Shown here: positions 57,602 through 64,000 of the stretch, piece after piece
Layout of the letters: every line of letters starts with the position of its first letter
Position numbering within the stretch: the first letter of the stretch is position 1
Origin: an uncultured Eubacteriales bacterium
GTDB taxonomy: Bacteria; Bacillota; Clostridia; Christensenellales; Aristaeellaceae
NCBI GenBank assembly: GCA_902800625.1
Contig: CADCFG010000013.1
Span: forward strand, 124,001-188,000
DNA length: 64,000 nt
Reading direction: 5' to 3'
Position numbers and translations under genes: made by a program
Notes under the pieces: model-generated
Told to the model about the DNA's origin: nothing
The model's database searches: none
The model's input: only the letters and a program-made list of their open reading frames with translations

Positions 57602-58444
57602 TTGGATATTCGATACTCCTGCGGCCCCCGCGATTTCAGCCGCTATACCACTGAGGAGACCCGCGCGGAATTCCTGATCGATACCCTGTTCACCCCCGGC
57701 GATGTGAACGCCGTGTACAGCCACGTGGACCGCATGGTCACCATGGGCATCATGCCCGTGGGCGAGCCCGTGTCCATCGACAAAGGCATCGACGTGTGGC
57801 ACAACTTCGGCACCAGCTATTTCCTGGAGCGCCGGGAGTGCGGCATATTCAACGTGGGCGGCTCCGGCACCGTCACCGTGGACGGCGAGGTGTACGAGCT
57901 GGGCTACAAGGACTGCCTGTACATCACCCGCGGGGCGAAGGAAGTGCTGTTTGCCAGCGACCATCCCGCCCAGCCCGCGAAGTTCTATCTGGTGTCCGCT
58001 CCGGCCCACACCAGCTATGAGAACAAGCTGATCCGCATCGCGGACGCGGCCAAGAAGCCCTGCGGCAGCGCCGAGACCAGCAACAAGCGGGTCATCAACC
58101 AGTTCATCCATCCCGACGTGCTCAAGACCTGCCAGCTTTCCATGGGCATGACGGTGCTGGAGAGCGGCTCGGTTTGGAACACCATGCCTGCCCACACCCA
58201 TGAGCGCCGCATGGAGGTGTACTTCTACTTTGAAGTGCCGGAAAACGAGGCCGTGTTCCACTTCATGGGCAAGCCCGACCAGACGCGCCACATCGTGATG
58301 ACCAACGAGCAGGCCGTTATCAGCCCCTCCTGGTCCATCCACGCCGGCGCCGGCACCAGCAACTACACCTTCATCTGGGCCATGGGCGGCGAGAACCAGG
58401 CATTTGACGACATGGACAACATCCCCACCACCGAACTGAAGTAA
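57602..58444 (+). CDS. kduI: 5-keto-4-deoxyuronate isomerase
   Basis: A 280-residue cupin enzyme that isomerises 4-deoxy-5-ketouronate, from unsaturated pectin or glycosaminoglycan uronates, to diketodeoxygluconate. It starts at TTG 57602, with GAGGTAGG upstream; no ATG fits. Marks: MGIMPVGEPVSIDKG, FLERRECGIFNVGGSG, and the metal-binding MPAHTHERRMEVYFYFE followed by WSIHAGAGTSNYTFIW. It has a consensus promoter and is followed after 12 bases by kduD, the next enzyme. Confidence 0.95.
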   Translation: MDIRYSCGPRDFSRYTTEETRAEFLIDTLFTPGDVNAVYSHVDRMVTMGIMPVGEPVSIDKGIDVWHNFGTSYFLERRECGIFNVGGSGTVTVDGEVYELGYKDCLYITRGAKEVLFASDHPAQPAKFYLVSAPAHTSYENKLIRIADAAKKPCGSAETSNKRVINQFIHPDVLKTCQLSMGMTVLESGSVWNTMPAHTHERRMEVYFYFEVPENEAVFHFMGKPDQTRHIVMTNEQAVISPSWSIHAGAGTSNYTFIWAMGGENQAFDDMDNIPTTELK

Positions 58445-58456
58445 GGAGGATGCACC

Positions 58457-59260
58457 ATGAGCTTCAACATGAGCGCTTTCAGCTTACAGGGCAAGGTTGC
58501 CTGGGTCACCGGCGCCGCCTACGGCATCGGCTTTGCCATTGCCGAAGCACTGGGCACGGCGGGGGCGAAGATCGCCTTCAACTGCCGGGGCGAAAAGCAC
58601 CTGGACGCCGCCCTGAAGGACTACGCCGCCAAGGGCATCGAGGCCCGGGGCTATATCTGCGACGTGACCGACGAGGCGGCTGTTGCCGAATTGGTCGGGC
58701 AGGTGGAGCGGGACCTGGGTCCCATCGACATCCTGGTGAACAATGCCGGGATCATCAAGCGCATTCCCATGCACGAGATGAGCGCCGAGGATTACCGCCA
58801 GGTGGTTGACATCGACCTGGTGGCGCCCTTCATCTGCGCCAAGGCCGTGATTCCCGGTATGATCGAACGGGGCCATGGCAAGATCATCAATATCTGCTCC
58901 ATGATGAGCGAGCTGGGCCGGGAGACCGTGTCCGCCTACGCGGCGGCCAAGGGCGGCCTGAAGATGCTGACGAAGAACATCTGCTCCGAGTACGGCGAGC
59001 ACAACATCCAGTGCAACGGCATCGGGCCCGGCTACATCGCCACGCCCCAGACCGCGCCGCTGCGGGAGCGCCAGCCGGACGGCAGCCGCCACCCCTTCGA
59101 CCAGTTCATCGTGGCCAAGACCCCGGCGGCCCGCTGGGGCGAACCCGAGGACCTGATGGGCCCGGCGGTGTTCCTGGCCTCCGACGCCTCCAACTTCGTC
59201 AACGGCCACGTGCTGTACGTGGACGGCGGCATACTGGCCTATATCGGCAAGCAGCCGTGA
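58457..59260 (+). CDS. kduD: 2-deoxy-D-gluconate 3-dehydrogenase / diketodeoxygluconate reductase
   Basis: A 267-residue short-chain dehydrogenase. Start ATG 58457 has AAGGAGG. The cofactor loop is VTGAAYGIGFAIAEALG, the NNAG motif is ILVNNAGII, the catalytic Ser is in INICSMMSELG, and the Tyr-Lys pair is in SAYAAAKGG. It reduces the product of KduI to 2-keto-3-deoxygluconate, which KdgK and Eda (encoded just beyond) then consume. The two-gene operon ends at a good terminator. Confidence 0.93.
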   Translation: MSFNMSAFSLQGKVAWVTGAAYGIGFAIAEALGTAGAKIAFNCRGEKHLDAALKDYAAKGIEARGYICDVTDEAAVAELVGQVERDLGPIDILVNNAGIIKRIPMHEMSAEDYRQVVDIDLVAPFICAKAVIPGMIERGHGKIINICSMMSELGRETVSAYAAAKGGLKMLTKNICSEYGEHNIQCNGIGPGYIATPQTAPLRERQPDGSRHPFDQFIVAKTPAARWGEPEDLMGPAVFLASDASNFVNGHVLYVDGGILAYIGKQP

Positions 59261-59273
59261 AAACGACCATGTA

Positions 59274-59310
59274 CGAATCCCCGGCCCGACGGTGGGTCGG
59301 GGATTCATTT
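59274..59310 (+). terminator. Intrinsic terminator after kduD
   Basis: GAATCCCCGGCCC (59274-59286) pairs with 59293-59305 with one mismatch, followed by ATTTTG. Confidence 0.85.
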
Positions 59311-59329
59311 TGCCTTGCCTGTGTTCAAA

Positions 59330-59425
59330 GGTTCTATGACTTCGCTTTGCGTTTACGCTCAGAATGACGGCGCGCAGCGTCGCCTGTCATCCTGAGCAGA
59401 GCGGCAGCGGGGTCGAGGGATCTTT
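59330..59425. repeat. Degenerate AGATCCTTCG-family repeat
   Basis: A decayed copy of the element at 55845-55945: CTATGACTTCGCTTTGCG ... CAGAATGACGG, then CCTGTCATCCTGAGCAGAGC and GGTCGAGGGATCTTTTTACC. It lies between the convergent kduD and eda genes. Confidence 0.7.
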
Positions 59426-60061
59426 TTACCCCCGAATCTCCTTGTACAGCGCGGTGGCGGCGGCGGACTTTTCGGTGATGCCCGCGAAGTCCCCGGCGGC
59501 GACCATGTCCTTGGTCACCATCCAGCTGCCGCCCACGGCGACGATCTTCGGGTTCTTGAAGTACTCGGCGGCGTTGCCCTGGTTGATGCCGCCGGTGGGG
59601 ATGAAGCGGATCTGCGGGAACGGGCCGCACAGCGCCTTGATGGTCTTGAGCCCGCCGAAGCTCTCCGCCGGGAAGAACTTGAACACCTTCAGGCCCAGCT
59701 TCAGGCCCATCATGATCTCGCTGGGGGTGACCACGCCGGGGGTGATGGGCACATTCAGCTGGATGGCCTCGGCGATCACGTCCTCGGCCGAGCCGGGGGA
59801 GACGATGAACTTCGCGCCGGCCTCCACGGCCTGGTGCAGCTGATTGACATTGATGACGGTGCCCGCGCCGACGATCATCTCCGGCACCTCCGCCGCCACC
59901 CTGGCGATGGAATCCCGGGCCGCCGCGGTGCGGAAGGTGATCTCCATGGCATTGATGCCGCCCGCCAGCAGCGCCTTCGCGGTGGGAACGGCCTGTTCCG
60001 CGTCTTCCAACACGACCACCGGCACCACGCCGCAGGCCGCAACCTGATCAACAGTCAACAT
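59426..60061 (-). CDS. eda: KDPG/KHG aldolase
   Basis: A 211-residue class I aldolase that cleaves 2-keto-3-deoxy-6-phosphogluconate to pyruvate and glyceraldehyde 3-phosphate. Start ATG 60061 has AGGAGGT. The catalytic Glu is in GGINAMEITFRTAAA, and the Schiff-base Lys is in VFKFFPAESFGG; GAGTVINV and FIPTGGIN complete the phosphate-binding barrel. It is the last step of the uronate route here, and lies 23 bases after uxaC, in the same operon. Confidence 0.96.
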   Translation of the reverse strand: MLTVDQVAACGVVPVVVLEDAEQAVPTAKALLAGGINAMEITFRTAAARDSIARVAAEVPEMIVGAGTVINVNQLHQAVEAGAKFIVSPGSAEDVIAEAIQLNVPITPGVVTPSEIMMGLKLGLKVFKFFPAESFGGLKTIKALCGPFPQIRFIPTGGINQGNAAEYFKNPKIVAVGGSWMVTKDMVAAGDFAGITEKSAAATALYKEIRG

Positions 60062-60084
60062 AAGTTATTTACCTCCTGTTTTGT

Positions 60085-61491
60085 TTACTTCTCTGCGAAG
60101 TTGAAGTACGCCTTGGCGTTGTCGTGGCTGATGCCGCGGACGATTTCGGCGAGGGTCTTCATGTCGTCGGGATACATACCGTCCTCCACCCACTGGCCAA
60201 TCACGCGGCACAGGATGCGGCGGAAGTACTCGTGGCGGGGATAGCTCAGGAAACTGCGGCTGTCGGTGAGCATGCCCACGAACCCGGCCAGGTAGCCCAG
60301 CGCCGCCAGGGATTTCAGCTGCTCGGTCATGCCGTCGAAGTGGTCGTTGAACCACCAGGCGGAGCCGTGCTGGATGCGCCCCACCGCCTCGTCGTTCTGG
60401 AAGCAGCCCAGGATGGTGTCGATGGCGGCGTTGTCGTTGGTGTTCAGGGAGTACAGGATGGTCTTGGGCAGGCAGCCCAGCTCCTCCAGGTGGCCCAGGA
60501 AGGCCGCGGTCTGAGTGGAGGGCGCGGTGTTGTCCACGCAGTCATAGCCGGTGTCCGGGCCCATCTTCCTGAACATGGGGCCGTTGTTGTCCCGGCGGCA
60601 GCCATAGTGCAGCTGCATCACCCAGTTCATGCGCTTGTACTCGCCGGCCACGAAGGTCATGAACGCGAACTTGAACTTGTTTTCGTCCTCGGCGGAGGGG
60701 ATCGCGCCGTTCAGGCGGGCCTTGAAGATGGCCTCCACCTCGTCGTCGGTGGCGGGAGCGTACATCACGTAGTTCAGTGCGTGGTCACTGAGCACGCACT
60801 TGTGATCGGCAAAGTAGGCCATGCGCTTCTTCAGCGCTTCCTTCAGGCCGGCGAAGCTGTCGATGGCGACGCCGGAGACGTCGGCAAGCTGCTTCACGTA
60901 GTCCAGATAGGTGTTCTTCTCCAGGTTCATGGCCTTGTCCGGGCGCCAGGCGGGCAGCACGGCGGTCTTGAAGGAGGCGTCGGCGGCCAGCTTCTCGTGC
61001 CATTCCAGGGAGTCCACCGGGTCGTCGGTGGTGCAGATGGTCTCCACGTTGGACATTTCAATAAGGCCCCGCACGCTGTAGCCCGGCTCGTGCAGCTTCT
61101 TCTCGGTCAGCTGCCAGACCTCCTCCGCGGTGTCCTTGTTCAGGATGCCCTCATAGCCGAAGAAGCGGCGCAGCTCCAGGTGGCTCCAGTGATAGAGCGG
61201 GTTGCCGATGGCCTTGCCCAGCACCTCGGCCCACTTCATGAACTTCTCCTTGTCGGTGGTCTCGTTGCCGGTGATGTACTTCTCGGGGATGCCCGCCGAG
61301 CGCATCAGGCGCCACTTGTAATGGTCGCCGCCCAGCCAGACCTGGGTGATGTTGTCGTACCGCCGATCCTCCCAGATCTCCCGGGGGTTGATGTGGCAGT
61401 GATAGTCGATGATCGGGCAGCCCGCCGCAGCCTCGTGATACAGCTTTTTGGCGGTTTCGGTGTTCAAAAGGAAATCTTTGTCGAGAAACAT
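60085..61491 (-). CDS. uxaC: Glucuronate (uronate) isomerase
   Basis: A 468-residue amidohydrolase-fold isomerase that converts glucuronate to fructuronate and galacturonate to tagaturonate, feeding both branches. Start ATG 61491 has GGAGGT. The metal site motif is IIDYHCHINPREIWEDRRYDN; other marks are YHWSHLELRRFFGYEG, TTDDPVDSLEWHEKL, and the late MLTDSRSFLSYPRHEYFRRI. It lies between kdgK and eda on the same strand. Confidence 0.96.
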   Translation of the reverse strand: MFLDKDFLLNTETAKKLYHEAAAGCPIIDYHCHINPREIWEDRRYDNITQVWLGGDHYKWRLMRSAGIPEKYITGNETTDKEKFMKWAEVLGKAIGNPLYHWSHLELRRFFGYEGILNKDTAEEVWQLTEKKLHEPGYSVRGLIEMSNVETICTTDDPVDSLEWHEKLAADASFKTAVLPAWRPDKAMNLEKNTYLDYVKQLADVSGVAIDSFAGLKEALKKRMAYFADHKCVLSDHALNYVMYAPATDDEVEAIFKARLNGAIPSAEDENKFKFAFMTFVAGEYKRMNWVMQLHYGCRRDNNGPMFRKMGPDTGYDCVDNTAPSTQTAAFLGHLEELGCLPKTILYSLNTNDNAAIDTILGCFQNDEAVGRIQHGSAWWFNDHFDGMTEQLKSLAALGYLAGFVGMLTDSRSFLSYPRHEYFRRILCRVIGQWVEDGMYPDDMKTLAEIVRGISHDNAKAYFNFAEK

Positions 61492-61592
61492 ATGTACCTC
61501 CAATTGTGTGATAACGCTGGTTTCCTGCGCTGGAATCAGGGGCGCAGGAAACCGGGAACAGAAAGACGGCAGTGAATGCCTGTAGGCGCAGC

Positions 61593-62693
61593 CTACCGCT
61601 TCACCCGCGCGCCCGCGCCGCCCATGATGGCCTCCACCTCTTCGCGGGTAGCCATGGAGGTGTCGCCGGGGGTGGTCATGGCCAGGGCACCGTGGGCCGC
61701 GCCGTAGTTCACGGCGGTCTCGGCGTTGCCGGTGGTCATCAGGCCGTAGATCAGGCCGGAGGCGAAGCTGTCGCCGCCGCCCACGCGGTCCAGGATCTCC
61801 AGCCCGTCATAGGCCTTAGACATGTGCACCACGCCGTCGGCCCAGCAGATGGCCTTCCAGTCGTTCACGGTGGCGGTCTTCACGGTGCGCAGGGTGGTGG
61901 CGATGGCCTTGAAGTTGGGATAGGCCTTGGCCGCCTGCTCGATCATCTTGTAGTAGCCGTCCAGGTTCAGTTCCTTGAGGTTGGCGTCGTTGCCCTCCAC
62001 CTCCAGGCCCAGGCAGGCGGTGAAGTCCTCCTCGTTGCCGATCATCACGTCCACGTACTTCGCCACTTCCTTATTCACCTCGCGGGCCTTCTCCAGGCCG
62101 CCGATGGCGCTCCACATGGAGGGGCGGTAGTTCAGGTCGTAGGAGATGATGGTGCCGTGCTTCTTGGCGATCTTACAGGCCTCGATGACGGTCTCGCAGC
62201 TCTGCTCGCTCAGCGCCGCGTAGATGCCGCCGGTGTGCAGCCAGCGCACGCCCAGCTCGCCAAAGACGTGCTCGAAGTCGAAATCCTCGGGGCGCGCTTG
62301 GGAGATGGCGGTGTTGGCACGGTCGGAGCAGCCCACCGCGCCGCGGATGCCGAAGCCGCGCTCGGTGAAGTTCAATCCGTTGCGGCAGATGCGGCCGATG
62401 CCGTCGGTCTTCTTCCAGTAGATCAGGTCGGTGTCCACGCCGCCCTGCTCGATCAGGTCCTTCAGCAGCTTGCCCACCTCGTTGTCGGCAAAGGCGGTCA
62501 GCACGCCGGTGCGCAGGCCGAAGCACTTGTGCAGGCCGCGGACCACGTTGTATTCGCCGCCGCCCTCCCAGGCCTTGAATTCGCGGGCGGTGCGGATGCG
62601 GCCCTCGCCGGGGTCCAGCCGCAGCATGATCTCGCCCAGGGACACCGCGTCATACTTGCACAGGTTCGCGGGCTTCAGATTCAGGTTCAGCAT
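61593..62693 (-). CDS. kdgK: 2-keto-3-deoxygluconate kinase
   Basis: A 366-residue PfkB-family sugar kinase. Start ATG 62693 has GGAGGT eight bases upstream. The N-terminal part DAVSLGEIMLRLDPGEGRIR and the GGGEYNVVRGL loop fit KDG kinases, and the C-terminal PfkB signature with the catalytic Asp is ILDRVGGGDSFASGLIYGL near residue 305. It phosphorylates the shared uronate intermediate for Eda. It is somewhat longer than the roughly 310-340 residues common in the family, mostly through inserts in the middle. Confidence 0.93.
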   Translation of the reverse strand: MLNLNLKPANLCKYDAVSLGEIMLRLDPGEGRIRTAREFKAWEGGGEYNVVRGLHKCFGLRTGVLTAFADNEVGKLLKDLIEQGGVDTDLIYWKKTDGIGRICRNGLNFTERGFGIRGAVGCSDRANTAISQARPEDFDFEHVFGELGVRWLHTGGIYAALSEQSCETVIEACKIAKKHGTIISYDLNYRPSMWSAIGGLEKAREVNKEVAKYVDVMIGNEEDFTACLGLEVEGNDANLKELNLDGYYKMIEQAAKAYPNFKAIATTLRTVKTATVNDWKAICWADGVVHMSKAYDGLEILDRVGGGDSFASGLIYGLMTTGNAETAVNYGAAHGALAMTTPGDTSMATREEVEAIMGGAGARVKR

Positions 62694-62726
62694 TTTGCAT
62701 ACCTCCGTCAATCCTGAAATTTGTTT

Positions 62727-62805
62727 GCAGATTCTTCGACTCCGGCTTCGCTTCCGAACAGAATGACAGGACGGCGTCTCGCGTCATCCCGAGCGAAGAC
62801 AGTGG
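62727..62805. repeat. Partial AGATCCTTCG-family repeat
   Basis: Begins GCAGATTCTTCGACTCCGGC and ends GCGTCATCCCGAGCGAAGAC; a shorter and decayed relative of 55845-55945, between kdgK and the uxuB-like gene. Confidence 0.65.
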
Positions 62806-62810
62806 AGAGG

Positions 62811-64000
62811 TTAATCCAGATACTTTTTCAGCGTCGCGCGCACCGCGCCGGGACCGGCGATCAGCTCCTTGAAATAGCCGGTGATCTTTTCGCCCAGTCC
62901 GGCCTCGATCAGGCTCATGCCGAACAGGTTGGGGTTGGCCAGCAGCGCGTCCAGCTTGCCGGCCACCGTCTCGGGCCTGCCCAACTCGACGCCGGAGAGA
63001 GCCTCCTGCAGCGCGGGCACCATCGGGTCGGGGCTGACGGGCATCTCATTGCCGTTGTCATCCACACCCAGCAGGTATCTCAGCCAGCCGGCGATGGCCA
63101 GCGGAATGGCCGTCAGGGACGCGGGGTCCTTGTCCGGATCGGCAGCGTAACTCTTGATGGTCTCGCCGAAGCGGATCGGCACCTTCTGGCTGGTGTCGCA
63201 GGCGATGCGCTGGGGGGTGTCGGGCATGAAGGGGTTGGGCAGGCGCTGGGTCACGACCTCGTCGATGAAGGCCCTGGGGGACAGGATCTTCGGGTCAGTG
63301 ACCACGGGCAGGCCCTCCACGTAGCCGATGCGCTTGATCAGCTCCACCAGCTCCTCGTCCTTCATCTCGTCGCAGATCTTCTCATAGCCCAGCAGGCACC
63401 CGTACACCGCCAGCGCGGTGTGCAGCGGGTTCAGGCAGGTGGTCACCTTCATGCGCTCGGTCATGTTCACGGTGTCCCGGTCGGTCATGTAGACGCCCGC
63501 CTTTTCAAGGGGCGGCCGTCCGTTGGGGAACCGATCCTCGATGACCAGGTACTGGGGCGCCTCGGCGTTCACGAAGGGAGCGATGTAGGTGTGCTTTTCG
63601 GTGACGATGGGCGCCATGTCCTCGATGCCCAGCGCGGTCAGCTGCTTTTCCACGGCCTCGGCGGGGCGCGGCGTGATCTTGTCGATCATGCTCCAGGGGA
63701 AGGAGACCTTGCCCTCGTCCTCCAGCCACGCCACGTATTCGGCGGGCACCAGGCCCTTGTCCAGCCACGCCCGGGCCATCTCGGTGACGCCCGCGCGCAG
63801 TTTCTCGCCGTTGTGGGAGCAGTTGTCCATGCTCACCACGGCGATGGGCGCCCCGCCGGCGTTGAAGCGCTCCAGCAGCAGGGAAGCCACCACGCCCATG
63901 GCGTGCTTCGGCGCGGCGGGGCCGTTTTCGATGTCGGCCTTCGCCACTTGAGTCAGCTCGCCCTTCATGTCCCGGAGGGCGTAGCCCTTTTCGGTGATGG
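62811..64000 (-). CDS. uxuB: Mannitol dehydrogenase family oxidoreductase, probable fructuronate reductase (partial)
   Basis: The C-terminal 396 codons of a gene whose start lies beyond the window; the frame stays open through base 64000 (ITEKGYALRD precedes an internal Met). Long-chain polyol dehydrogenase marks: VVSMDNCSHNGEKLRAGVTE, SFPWSMIDKITPRP, MKVTTCLNPLHTALAVYG and KVPIRFGETIKSY. It is clearly different from UxaB. Given the cluster, reduction of fructuronate to mannonate (UxuB) is the likely role, which would need a mannonate dehydratase (UxuA) outside the window. Mannitol or another polyol as substrate cannot be excluded. Confidence 0.82.
   Translation of the reverse strand, partial: ITEKGYALRDMKGELTQVAKADIENGPAAPKHAMGVVASLLLERFNAGGAPIAVVSMDNCSHNGEKLRAGVTEMARAWLDKGLVPAEYVAWLEDEGKVSFPWSMIDKITPRPAEAVEKQLTALGIEDMAPIVTEKHTYIAPFVNAEAPQYLVIEDRFPNGRPPLEKAGVYMTDRDTVNMTERMKVTTCLNPLHTALAVYGCLLGYEKICDEMKDEELVELIKRIGYVEGLPVVTDPKILSPRAFIDEVVTQRLPNPFMPDTPQRIACDTSQKVPIRFGETIKSYAADPDKDPASLTAIPLAIAGWLRYLLGVDDNGNEMPVSPDPMVPALQEALSGVELGRPETVAGKLDALLANPNLFGMSLIEAGLGEKITGYFKELIAGPGAVRATLKKYLD

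Overview
This 64 kb window looks like the chromosome of a high-GC, anaerobic, Gram-positive Clostridia-type bacterium of the gut kind. I cannot place it below class; Christensenellales or a related order is a guess. The support is strong AGGAGG ribosome sites, many TTGACA/TATAAT promoters, FloA, XpaC-like and LytR-CpsA-Psr proteins, YesM/YesN-type two-component regulators, a monomeric [FeFe]-hydrogenase-like protein, a DUF421/DUF4363 pair and a complete uronate degradation set. No phage, plasmid, transposase, CRISPR array or rRNA was seen. There is one tRNA (Leu, anticodon GAG).

Layout. 1-4.9 kb: end of floA, two small uncharacterised proteins (one with a duplicated Cys/His motif), an orphan LytTR response regulator, then tldD-tldE. 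4.9-10.6 kb: a domain-permuted GH3 glycosidase, a glycerophosphodiesterase, an esterase and a radical SAM protein of unknown substrate. 10.8-15.1 kb: divergent phosphofructokinase and polyphosphate kinase, then a DUF308 membrane protein. 15.2-20.5 kb: an LCP cell-wall ligase, a 770-residue P-loop ATPase of unknown role, and an XpaC-like operon. 20.5-21.7 kb: recA with an intact LexA-box promoter but a coding region broken by an internal deletion of about 119 bp. 21.8-23.3 kb: a polyprenyl glycosylphosphotransferase.

23.5-32.4 kb is a sugar-sensing and uptake locus: a lipoprotein binding protein, sensor kinase and AraC-type regulator, followed by a second binding protein, a double ATPase and two permeases of the galactofuranose/ribose type. 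32.5-41 kb: HD hydrolase, argH, a methyltransferase, a secreted protein gene cut by an in-frame amber codon, argG, tadA, a MATE exporter and DUF4363/DUF421. 41-44.8 kb: a zinc-ribbon protein, two proteins sharing a membrane anchor (the second a CapA-type enzyme), ispE and tRNA-Leu. 45-52.6 kb: a purine permease, a 41-residue protein, a second MATE exporter and the metF / metH-activation / metH operon.

52.7-64 kb is a uronate and pectin-fragment catabolic cluster: uxaC, uxaB and uxaA (galacturonate branch), a partial uxuB-like reductase (glucuronate branch), kduI-kduD (unsaturated uronates), then kdgK and eda, which convert the shared intermediate 2-keto-3-deoxygluconate to pyruvate and glyceraldehyde 3-phosphate. 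A hydrogenase-like protein follows uxaA on the same strand.

The gaps between genes carry several families of dispersed palindromic repeats. The points most worth checking are the disrupted recA, the amber-split secreted protein, the unassigned ATPase whose promoter carries a palindrome over its -10 box, the Cys/His-repeat protein next to floA, and the binding protein-kinase-regulator cassette.
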